Virus record (IMG/VR): IMGVR_UViG_3300037285_000174
Coordinates: 1 to 46,085 of that record
Origin: a virus
Reading direction: 5' to 3' (one strand)
DNA: 46,085 bases
Part shown: one piece after another, positions 7,500-13,422 of the stretch
Position numbering within the stretch: position 1 is the stretch's first letter
Layout: each line of letters begins with the position of its first letter
Translations under genes and position numbers: made by a program
The notes under the pieces: model-generated
Database searches by the model: none
Told to the model about the DNA's origin: nothing
What the model saw: only the letters and a program-made list of their open reading frames with translations

Positions 7500-9959
7500 T
7501 CACAAGCCTGCGCCTTTGAACATATCTGTTCCTAATCCGCGCATACTTTTTCTTGTTTTTTCCTGAACGTTAACACCTTGTTGTGTAGCGGCCAGTAATC
7601 TCATTATACTACTATTTACTTCATTTAGCTTGTCGACCACTTGTGTCTGAGTATTACCCGAGTCTGACGAAATTATTTTAGTCTGTTGTGCTGCCAGACG
7701 TTCCAATATTTCTTCTATGTCAGGAGTAGGAGTTGCAGTGTTACTCATCACAGCCGGAGTCGGTCTGCTACCATTCTGAAACCCATTTATATTATTTTGG
7801 TTATCAAAGAAATTTGATAGCATTTCACCAGCAGGTGAATCTCTTGGCACAACTGCTTCCGATCCGTGTAACATAACCGGAGTGCCGGCGCCAAATTGTT
7901 CAAATCCGTCTGTACCTGTGTTGTACTGGAGCAGGGATTCCAACACATTTAGTCTATTTTGTGCATCCCAAAGCGCCTGAGGATCTCGATACCCGCCCAC
8001 TATATTAGTGTTTTCAGGGCCTGAAAGTCGAGCAACTTCTGCTTGCATCCTTGAGAGTTCGGTGCGAAGAGATTCTTGATTTTCTTCTCCGCCAAATTCC
8101 CTTCGTACCGATTGGTCTTCTCTGCTTTGTTCTAGAGCTCTATCGTTGATAAACAGTCCGCCGAAGCCATTGTTAAGTGTGTCAAATAAATTAATTATTT
8201 GATCTTCTAAAAATAATCTCATAGAATCCAGCATGCCTTGCACTGCAGAACTTTCCCAGAGATCAGTTATTTTTTCAATTATATATGTAGAAACATTTTC
8301 AAATGCAGTACTAATAGAGTTTCGCAACTCTACATTTTCAAACAATCTAGTAAATGCGCCAGACATCATACTACCAAAATCAACAACTTCCTCAAGCAGT
8401 GCGTTCCATAACCCGACTTCGCCTACATTATCAATAAATTCTTTTCCCCACTTGCCGACAGCTCTAAAACCGTCAGCAACCTTTGTAAGAGAAGTCTGAA
8501 AAGTTGGCGAATTAAAGAAGTCGGATGCCCACCTTAAGCCATTAGTGAATACGCCGGTTGTACCAAATAAATATCTCATAGTATTAGTGATAGTAGTTTT
8601 CATTGTAGAAAACGCACCAGTTGACCCGGATCCAAATGCATCCATTATATCGTTGCCAATGTTGCCAAGCTCTGTTACAAATGCGCTGTCAATAAATGTA
8701 TTAAACAAGAAAGATCTAAATGCAACCAGTGCCTGTTCAAATTTTCCCAGTGTACCAGTTACTCTATCTGTGCGACGTTGTTCAGCTTCTGCTTCTGCAG
8801 TGTTCATGTTCATTATGGCAGAAAGTTCGTGCCCATTGTCTACTAATGACGCCATGGCTCCTTGCACTCCGCCCATTCCTCTAAGAACTTGTAATGTAGC
8901 ATCTGGCATTTGTCGTGCAAATTGTTGCAAATGTGGCTGAACATTATTAGCCATATAATCTACATACTCTGCTTGGCTAACCGAACCTTCGCCAACTCGT
9001 TGCATGAATTGTGTTATTCCAGGAACTGCATTTTGCAATGCGCGACCTATGTCGGATTGAGCTACTCCGTCGCTGAGATCCAACAACGAGTCATGGAAAC
9101 TTGGCAGTACAGTTTTTTGTAAAGTGTAAATTGATCTAAGTTCTTCTGCCTTGGCTGCTCCTAATTGTTCTTCTACTCTTGCAAGTTGATTGCGAACCTG
9201 GCCGTCAGTTTGTAATGCTGCCTGAGAATCCATCAGAGCTTCGCGCTGTTTGCCAGTTAATTTAGCAAGTTTATCCAATTGCATGATATATTCTGCTGCA
9301 CCTGCTTGAGATTCGGCATCACTTCTAATGTTTCGTCTTCCGCGCATGGTTTCTAATGTCATATAACCAATCAGCGCTTCATTGACATTTTCCATTGTCA
9401 AACCCATTTCAAAGAACCGTTGTCCAATTCCCATGCGCACATCTCTGCTGAATTCGCCAATAAGTTTAGCACCTTGTGTTGCACTGCCGCCGAACCTAGC
9501 AAGTTCTTCGCTGTTGCTTCTGACCATGCCGACAAAGTCATCCAGGCTCATTGATGCATCAACACTGGTTCTTACCATGTCTACTAAACTGTTGTTAAAG
9601 CTTGCGCCAACTGACGATAAATCTCTAAACTGATCAACTGTTTTGTCAACGAAGTTTACAAAACGAGTTATTCTTCCGTTCCCTAACAACATTTCAGAAA
9701 AGTCACCAAGTCGGTTTCCTGTAATCAACAGCTTTTCAGCAAATGTTTTAGCTGCACCGGTACCTGCTTTTAAGCCTTTAACAAATTTGCTTTGCTCTTT
9801 GGTAGCGGCTGTTGTGGACCTAGTTTGTAGATCTCTTAATCTCTGTTCGGAGGAGTTTCCAGCGGGTCCTGTACCTTTGACTGCGTCTATAAGTTGTAGT
9901 AGCGTTGCTTCACTGGCGACTCCTCGGCCGCCTACATTTTTAATTTCAACTTCATCCAC
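7500..9959 (-). CDS. Tail tape-measure-like protein (gp29 role suspected)
   Basis: 819 residues, large and mainly helical. The region from about residue 70 to 600 has repeated amphipathic and hydrophobic helices (VDKTVDQFRDLSSVGASF, FRSFLFNTFIDSAFVTEL, TNTMRYLFGTTGVFTNGL). Near the C-terminus stands FGAGTPVMLHGSEAVVPRDS, close to the G-x-x-x-LHGxEAVVP motif common near the end of many tape-measure proteins. The last part is a coiled-coil (EEILERLAAQQTKI). The start is GTG (9957-9959) with AGGA about 11 bases upstream; no nearby in-frame ATG exists. It sits between the portal and the divergent hub-assembly gene, which fits a tail-length ruler next to its assembly chaperone. T4 gp29 is shorter (about 590 residues), so orthology is not claimed. 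Confidence 0.62.
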   Translation of the reverse strand: MDEVEIKNVGGRGVASEATLLQLIDAVKGTGPAGNSSEQRLRDLQTRSTTAATKEQSKFVKGLKAGTGAAKTFAEKLLITGNRLGDFSEMLLGNGRITRFVNFVDKTVDQFRDLSSVGASFNNSLVDMVRTSVDASMSLDDFVGMVRSNSEELARFGGSATQGAKLIGEFSRDVRMGIGQRFFEMGLTMENVNEALIGYMTLETMRGRRNIRSDAESQAGAAEYIMQLDKLAKLTGKQREALMDSQAALQTDGQVRNQLARVEEQLGAAKAEELRSIYTLQKTVLPSFHDSLLDLSDGVAQSDIGRALQNAVPGITQFMQRVGEGSVSQAEYVDYMANNVQPHLQQFARQMPDATLQVLRGMGGVQGAMASLVDNGHELSAIMNMNTAEAEAEQRRTDRVTGTLGKFEQALVAFRSFLFNTFIDSAFVTELGNIGNDIMDAFGSGSTGAFSTMKTTITNTMRYLFGTTGVFTNGLRWASDFFNSPTFQTSLTKVADGFRAVGKWGKEFIDNVGEVGLWNALLEEVVDFGSMMSGAFTRLFENVELRNSISTAFENVSTYIIEKITDLWESSAVQGMLDSMRLFLEDQIINLFDTLNNGFGGLFINDRALEQSREDQSVRREFGGEENQESLRTELSRMQAEVARLSGPENTNIVGGYRDPQALWDAQNRLNVLESLLQYNTGTDGFEQFGAGTPVMLHGSEAVVPRDSPAGEMLSNFFDNQNNINGFQNGSRPTPAVMSNTATPTPDIEEILERLAAQQTKIISSDSGNTQTQVVDKLNEVNSSIMRLLAATQQGVNVQEKTRKSMRGLGTDMFKGAGL

Positions 9960-9993
9960 GGGTCAGATCATCCTAGTTAAATACGTGTATAAC

Positions 9994-10007
9994 ATATATC
10001 GATATAT
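9994..10007. other. Perfect 14-base palindrome in a divergent intergenic region
   Basis: ATATATCGATATAT reads the same on both strands and lies midway between the divergent tape-measure-like and gp26-like genes. It could be an operator or simply AT-rich promoter DNA. No regulator is identified in the window. Confidence 0.35.
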
Positions 10008-10018
10008 AGTGTTAGTAT

Positions 10019-10026
10019 TATTTAGC
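10019..10026 (-). promoter_or_regulatory. Possible late promoter (GCTAAATA) for the tape-measure/portal run
   Basis: GCTAAATA on the minus strand, 60 bases before the GTG of the tape-measure-like gene. It is the same octamer as at 3482-3489, two positions away from TATAAATA. It is the best candidate in the 79-base divergent gap, but weak on its own. Confidence 0.3.
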
Positions 10027-10038
10027 CGGAGAAAATAT

Positions 10039-10911
10039 ATGGAACCATCATTAACAACAGAGCCGACACACAACCCACTATCAAAACATTTTAGACAACC
10101 CAAGTTGTTTGTAGAATTGCCCAGTCGAGGACAGTACTACGCCGATGGTGCAATTGTTATTCCGTCTAATAATCAATTTCCTGTTCTTGCAATGACTGCA
10201 AAAGACGAATTGATGTTTAAAACACCAGATGCGTTGTTAAATGGACAGGCAACAGTTAGTGTTATTCAAAGTTGTTTTCCGAGCATTAAAGACGCATGGA
10301 GTGTTCCAAGCATTGATATTGATGCAATTCTAATTGCTATTCGTATTGCAACATACGGAGAGTCAATGGATCTTGACATTAAAATTCCTAACACCAACGA
10401 GGAAAGAGGATTTTCAGTTGATCTAAGAGTAATGTTGGATACGTTGTCAGCAAGCGAGTACAACAACATATTAGAGTTTGGTGCATATACTTTTGAATTA
10501 CGTCCATTAAATTATAAATCGTATACCGAAACTGCAATGAAAACATTTGAAGAACAAAGAATTTTTCAAACTATAAACAATCAAGATTTAGATGATACAC
10601 AAAAATTAGAAATGTTTACAAAGAGTTTTGACAGGTTGACTGATATCAACATCAGTCAACTTTCAAAAACAGTGGTATCTGTTAGTTATGGTCAAGAAGA
10701 TGCAGTAACTAACCCAGAGTTTATTGCGGAATTTTTCGAGAACACTGAAAAAGAAGTATTCAAATCAATCATTGACAGAATCGATGAAGAGAAAAAGAAA
10801 TTTGCAGTTAAGCCGCAGCTGATCACCACATCCGACGAAGACAGAGAAAAGGGTGCGCCGGAAACTTTTGAAGTGCCAATCACGTTTGACCAAACTAATT
10901 TTTTCGCATAA
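10039..10911 (+). CDS. gp26-like baseplate hub assembly protein (unshifted product)
   Basis: 290 residues from an ATG with GGAG eight bases upstream. The N-terminal half carries the block typical of the T4 baseplate-protein family that includes gp26: LFVELPSRGQYYADGAIVIP, FPVLAMTAKDELMFKTPDAL, LNGQATVSVIQSCFPSI and WSVPSIDIDAILIAIRIATY. A helical middle and an acidic C-terminus (FKSIIDRIDEEKKKFAVKP) follow. In T4, gp26, gp28 and gp51 are needed for assembly of the central hub with the tape measure. Here the gene is divergent from the tape-measure-like gene. The C-terminal codons TTT TTC form a slippery site, so part of the ribosomes should continue in the -1 frame; see the 10899-10960 and 10039-11135 entries. 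The gene number is tentative, the family is likely. Confidence 0.75.
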   Translation: MEPSLTTEPTHNPLSKHFRQPKLFVELPSRGQYYADGAIVIPSNNQFPVLAMTAKDELMFKTPDALLNGQATVSVIQSCFPSIKDAWSVPSIDIDAILIAIRIATYGESMDLDIKIPNTNEERGFSVDLRVMLDTLSASEYNNILEFGAYTFELRPLNYKSYTETAMKTFEEQRIFQTINNQDLDDTQKLEMFTKSFDRLTDINISQLSKTVVSVSYGQEDAVTNPEFIAEFFENTEKEVFKSIIDRIDEEKKKFAVKPQLITTSDEDREKGAPETFEVPITFDQTNFFA

Positions 10912-11135
10912 GGATCTTAACCTGGCCTCTTGACAAAATTTTGGAAGAGGTTGAGGTCCTTGAAGCGGAATGTAAACAATTAAAATTTGATTTATCCAAG
11001 ATGTGTTGGTTCATGCGTGGAAGTGTAAGCCTCACAGAGGCTTACGAAATGTGCCCTGAAGACAGGGAGATTGTCTTTAAATTGATCAAAGAGAATTTAG
11101 AAACAGCCAAGGCAACCAAGCAACCGTTCTGGTAA
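10039..11135 (+). CDS. -1 frameshift extended form of the gp26-like protein (365 residues)
   Basis: After slippage on the heptamer at 10899-10905, reading resumes at 10905 (CGC) and stays open for 76 codons to the TAA at 11133-11135. The junction reads NFF then RIRILTWPLDKILEEVEVLE. The added part, with EAECKQLKFDLSKMCWFMRG and LTEAYEMCPEDREIVFKLIK, is clearly protein-like, ending ETAKATKQPFW. It has no credible start of its own: there is no ATG before residue 35 of the extension, and the TTG at 10941 has no ribosome site. The small Trp-rich helical extension resembles, in size and character, the frameshifted T or E' segments of tail assembly chaperones in lambda and P2, which sit beside the tape-measure gene as this one does. 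Frameshifting itself is inferred from the sequence signals. Confidence 0.75.
10899..10960 (+). promoter_or_regulatory. Programmed -1 ribosomal frameshift signal
   Basis: The heptamer T-TTT-TTC (10899-10905) is in the X-XXY-YYZ register of the upstream frame. Five bases later a hairpin begins: AGGATCTTAACC (10911-10922) pairs with GGTTGAGGTCCT (10949-10960) over twelve pairs, two of them G-U. TCTT (10928-10931) can pair with AAGA (10945-10948) inside it. An alternative stem CCTCTT/AAGAGG competes for two bases. The upstream stop TAA (10909-10911) is at the foot of the stem. Slippery site, spacer and stem all meet the usual design of -1 frameshift sites. Confidence 0.78.
11025..11045. other. 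Perfect 9-base-pair hairpin inside the frameshift extension
   Basis: GTAAGCCTC and its exact reverse complement GAGGCTTAC are separated by three bases (ACA), giving a stable stem within coding sequence about 90 bases before the end of the frameshifted frame. No T run follows, so it is not an obvious terminator. It may attenuate read-through towards the convergent gene or be incidental. Confidence 0.5.
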
Positions 11136-11885
11136 TTACTTTGTTACTTTGTAACCCTGTGATTTTAATTTATCAATCATAACTTGATTGTCGGCGTCGG
11201 CTGACTTACCAGAAGCAGCTGGGTCACTTGCAAACTTGCTTTTGTCAAAGCCTGCTTGGCCTCCATAAGCTTTGGTGATAACTTGCTTGAGTATACCCCT
11301 GATTTGTCTCTTGGACAACGTAGGTTCATCCTCTGCTTCACTTATACTTTCGGTCGGAGCAGTCTTATTCAATTCTGCTTTTTGTACTTTACTGGCCATT
11401 CGTCCAGTCTTAGAATCTCTCCATTGATTACCCAGCCATTTGAATTCAGATCCGTCAGTGGTTTTTGCCATTGATCCTGGTTCTCGCGGCTTAGGTGCAG
11501 CAGGACTTCCAAGTGCAGGAGCACCTGTGTCTCCTGCGGGATTTGGAGGTGTGTCTCCTGTTGTTACAGGTGGCTCTTGTCTTGGGTTGTCCATGCCAAC
11601 TGCACCAGGTCCTGCAGCGTTAGCAGCAGCAGCGTCAACTATTGGATCTCCAATAGTTGCGAGACCTTTTTGTTTTAAATAATTTTTTACAAGTGACGGA
11701 GTGGCAGTTTTGTTTCCTGAGTTCTTCATATAAGTCAATAATTCGACTTCCATGGACTGAGCTTCATCTTTCAATGATCCCTTAGTGGCTTTGTTAGCTC
11801 TCTTTAACTTACGCCCTTGCTTAGTGATTCCTAAGTTCAATTCAACTAGGTCATCATTCTCACATATAACATTATACACTTGCAT
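11136..11885 (-). CDS. Hypothetical Ala/Pro-rich protein under a late promoter
   Basis: 249 residues, not recognised. The N-terminal 80 residues look folded (MQVYNVICENDDLVELNLGI; EVELLTYMKNSGNKTATPSL, which could be a small helical domain). A long Ala/Gly/Pro linker follows (residues 85-140, e.g. PNPAGDTGAPALGSPAAP), then FKWLGNQWRDSKTGRMASK. The C-terminal 80 residues are again helical (LSKRQIRGILKQVITKAYGG) and end KLKSQGYKVTK. The ATG has AAGGATG upstream and a perfect TATAAATA box about 27 bases before it, so late expression and a virion or assembly role are likely. It is convergent with the frameshift gene: the two stop codons touch with no base between them. Confidence 0.72.
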   Translation of the reverse strand: MQVYNVICENDDLVELNLGITKQGRKLKRANKATKGSLKDEAQSMEVELLTYMKNSGNKTATPSLVKNYLKQKGLATIGDPIVDAAAANAAGPGAVGMDNPRQEPPVTTGDTPPNPAGDTGAPALGSPAAPKPREPGSMAKTTDGSEFKWLGNQWRDSKTGRMASKVQKAELNKTAPTESISEAEDEPTLSKRQIRGILKQVITKAYGGQAGFDKSKFASDPAASGKSADADNQVMIDKLKSQGYKVTK

Positions 11886-11911
11886 CTATTCATCCTTAAC
11901 TACATTAATAT

Positions 11912-11919
11912 TATTTATA
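11912..11919 (-). promoter_or_regulatory. T4-type late promoter TATAAATA
   Basis: A perfect match to the T4 late -10 box on the minus strand. The predicted start would fall near 11905, leaving a leader of about 20 bases with AAGGATG before the ATG at 11885. This is the clearest late promoter in the window and agrees with the gp55 gene encoded nearby. Confidence 0.65.
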
Positions 11920-11925
11920 CTTATT

Positions 11926-11945
11926 AGATGAACTAACGTTCATCT
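11926..11945. other. Inverted repeat AGATGAAC/GTTCATCT upstream of the late promoter
   Basis: Two perfect eight-base arms with a four-base loop (TAAC), ending seven bases before the TATAAATA box on the minus strand. It could form a hairpin in a transcript from the right or serve as a protein-binding site. Nothing else supports a function. Confidence 0.4.
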
Positions 11946-12055
11946 GTTCTTTCGCTAACGCTCAATCACTTATCAATGTCTAATAACAAAAGTCTAAAGT
12001 AATTAATTAATGATTTAATTATTAACATCTAATATTCATGTAGATTGTTTTGGTC

Positions 12056-12085
12056 AGACGGAACCTTTGTGTGGCCCCGTCGTCT
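12056..12085 (-). ncRNA. Possible structured RNA element (GC-rich bulged hairpin)
   Basis: On the minus strand AGAC plus GGGGCC pairs with GGTTCC plus GTCT around a seven-base loop ACACAAA, with a three-base bulge GAC. Ten pairs form if two G-U pairs are allowed. On the plus strand the same positions give two A-C mismatches, so a minus-strand RNA is favoured. The element is much richer in GC than the surrounding DNA. It lies about 400 bases after the last gene of the gp47/46 operon. No T run follows. Function unknown; it is only a candidate. Confidence 0.3.
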
Positions 12086-12480
12086 AAAAGATTTACTTCA
12101 TGTGAGTTACATCCAGCCATAGACTTTGGAAATAGGTATTTATTATACACAAGTTCATTGGGCTCTGACCTTTCCCAACCTACGTCGACATCGCGCTATG
12201 TACATAACATCATATACTAAAGATAATATACGATATGAGATACACAGCACTACCTCCCGCTTCGTTCCGATTGCTAAGGAGTTTTTATGAACTATGTTGT
12301 GTTTTTCAATTGACAGTAAACAATCTATACCAACCTGTGAGCCCAATTTGTTTGATGGCTTCCTCCCTCTGGGGAGTCGATCAGTATGTTACGTGTGTTC
12401 CTATACGGTAACTTTTTCCACAGCGGAGAATTTATAATCTGGCCCGCCAACCTTATGTACTGTAATGTTTGCCTATAAAA

Positions 12481-12735
12481 TTATTTTTTTTTTTGCCTTT
12501 GAGCAAGTTCTTTGATTGCAATTTGTCTTGCATAACTTGTTTTATCAAATCTACTAATAATAAATTCCAAGTAGCTATCAGTTAACTCAGATATCTCTTT
12601 GCCTTTGTGAACACCGTTTATCGGCCACACCCCTTTGTTTACAAGGTGCTGATAACTAGTATCGTCAATTTGTGATTTAATCAGTTTGCCTAATTCGCGT
12701 TGCCGCCAGCCTGTGTTTTTACTTTTTTTTGGCAT
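12481..12735 (-). CDS. Small protein with ExoX-C/QSregVF-like motif
   Basis: 84 residues, with a basic N-terminus (MPKKSKNTGWRQRELGKLIK) and a C-terminal half GVHKGKEISELTDSYLEFII followed by ARQIAIKELAQRQKKK. The pattern G-x-(H/Y)-K-G-K-x-(I/L)-x-x-L-x-x-x-Y-L-x-x-(I/F) resembles the short domain found at the C-terminus of exonuclease X-type proteins and in many small phage proteins. It starts inside the end of the GIY-YIG gene, overlapping by 17 bases, so the two are probably translationally coupled. It is the last gene of the gp47/46 operon. A role in nucleic-acid handling is suggested by motif and neighbours only. Confidence 0.6.
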   Translation of the reverse strand: MPKKSKNTGWRQRELGKLIKSQIDDTSYQHLVNKGVWPINGVHKGKEISELTDSYLEFIISRFDKTSYARQIAIKELAQRQKKK

Positions 12736-13153
12736 GTTCTAACAATCGCTCTCGGAGTATGTTTGATCCGCCTACTCTTACGTTAATGATACCGTTATAG
12801 TAGTCATCTGTTTCGAGAACCTTACGATCAAACTGCTCTTTTGCCTCTATGTAACTTAATTCGCCTCTGCTCATGCAGTAGAAAAGTATTTCTCTAGTAA
12901 ATTTGTCGTCACCGAGTGCAGCGATGTCAGCAAGCAACTTGTCAGATGAACCCCAATAGGTCCTCCAGTCGCTTTCTTTTGTGCCGCGCCTTTTATTTTT
13001 TTTGCCTTTAAGAGGTGGTTTAGTTGTCTTGAACTCTGTGAGTTTTTTGCCTATGTATTTTCTATTGTTTGTCAAATTTGTAATAAGATAAACGAAGCCT
13101 ATGTAGCCTTCTGGTATATTTTCAACCGGTTCATCATTGTACATCCATTGCAT
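12719..13153 (-). CDS. GIY-YIG family endonuclease
   Basis: 144 residues. The motif GFVYLITNLTNNRKYIGKK (residues 18-36) is the GIY-YIG signature, with the two Tyr-centred strands 12 residues apart. Further family features are the conserved Arg/Trp segment SDWRTYWGSSDKLLADI, then KFTREILFYCMSRGELSYIE with the acidic metal-binding position, and a conserved Asn near NGIINVRVGGSN. The protein consists of little more than the catalytic module, as in Seg-like free-standing homing nucleases or phage repair nucleases. No clear ribosome site precedes the ATG, so coupling to the gene before it is likely. Target and role (homing or DNA processing with gp46/47) cannot be told from the sequence. Confidence 0.82.
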   Translation of the reverse strand: MQWMYNDEPVENIPEGYIGFVYLITNLTNNRKYIGKKLTEFKTTKPPLKGKKNKRRGTKESDWRTYWGSSDKLLADIAALGDDKFTREILFYCMSRGELSYIEAKEQFDRKVLETDDYYNGIINVRVGGSNILRERLLEHAKKK

Positions 13154-13175
13154 ACAGTACTTACCAGTGAAACTT

Positions 13176-13418
13176 TTACGGGGCCTTCTTTTTGATATTT
13201 TTCTTGTTGATGTAGTTTTTTTCGCCCTTGTACCTATGAGAATCTAATATTTCTTCACGGCGTTCCTTGGCCAATGACATAATAGTACTCAGCCATTTCC
13301 TTGCAGCAACTCGTTTGGCAATCGAGGGTTTACGAATAAACACCTCGTTTGCCTTAAAATATTCTAAAAATGCTCTTGCTAGTTGATCATGTAAGTCGTT
13401 GTCATTATCTTCTATCAT
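13176..13418 (-). CDS. Small basic protein, Hc1/histone H1-like helix pattern
   Basis: 80 residues from the ATG at 13416-13418, four bases after the gp46 stop; an in-frame TTG slightly upstream overlaps gp46 and is less likely. The sequence LARAFLEYFKANEVFIRKPS followed by KRVAARKWLSTIMSLAKERR and a Lys-rich tail (NYINKKNIKKKAP) recalls the two-helix pattern of bacterial Hc1-type histone H1-like proteins (a Lys-rich helix, a short turn, then AxRxRKxLxxLxxLxKExR). This resemblance is by eye and weak. Its position behind the recombination nuclease genes fits a DNA-binding helper. Confidence 0.5.
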   Translation of the reverse strand: MIEDNDNDLHDQLARAFLEYFKANEVFIRKPSIAKRVAARKWLSTIMSLAKERREEILDSHRYKGEKNYINKKNIKKKAP

Positions 13419-13422
13419 GCTG

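Larger units (their letters stand above)
11886..12480. other. 595-base gap without a convincing gene; several inverted repeats
   Basis: No open frame here has a ribosome site together with protein-like composition. It holds the late promoter of the upstream-described gene at its left end, an inverted repeat at 11926-11945, an AT-rich stretch of TTAATTAAT type (about 12000-12030), a GC-rich hairpin at 12056-12085 and a short stem CTCCC/GGGAG at 12363-12376. A strong AAGGAG at 12276 precedes an ATG at 12287 that opens only eight codons. It lies downstream of the gp47/46 operon, so it may hold that transcript's 3' end, a small RNA, or a decayed gene. Confidence 0.6.

Noticed and set aside
9643-10038. 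Upstream in-frame extension of the gp26-like gene
   Set aside because: It runs antisense through the tape-measure-like gene; the ATG at 10039 has GGAG with a normal spacer and begins the conserved sequence.
10941-11135. Independent 64-residue gene from TTG at 10941
   Set aside because: No ribosome site precedes the TTG, which falls in the loop of the frameshift stem; the open frame continues back to the slippery heptamer, so frameshifting explains it better.
12073-12120. GGCCCCGTCGTCTA resembles the 5' end of a tRNA-Glu or tRNA-Asp
   Set aside because: No anticodon arm, T-arm or matching 3' acceptor strand follows within tRNA length on either strand.
12310-12325. TTGACA followed by TATACC as a promoter
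   Set aside because: Only ten bases separate the two boxes, too short for a sigma70 promoter, and no gene follows on that strand.
12155-12346. Minus-strand 63-codon frame in the noncoding gap
   Set aside because: It needs a TTG start without a ribosome site, has no recognisable features and an irregular composition.
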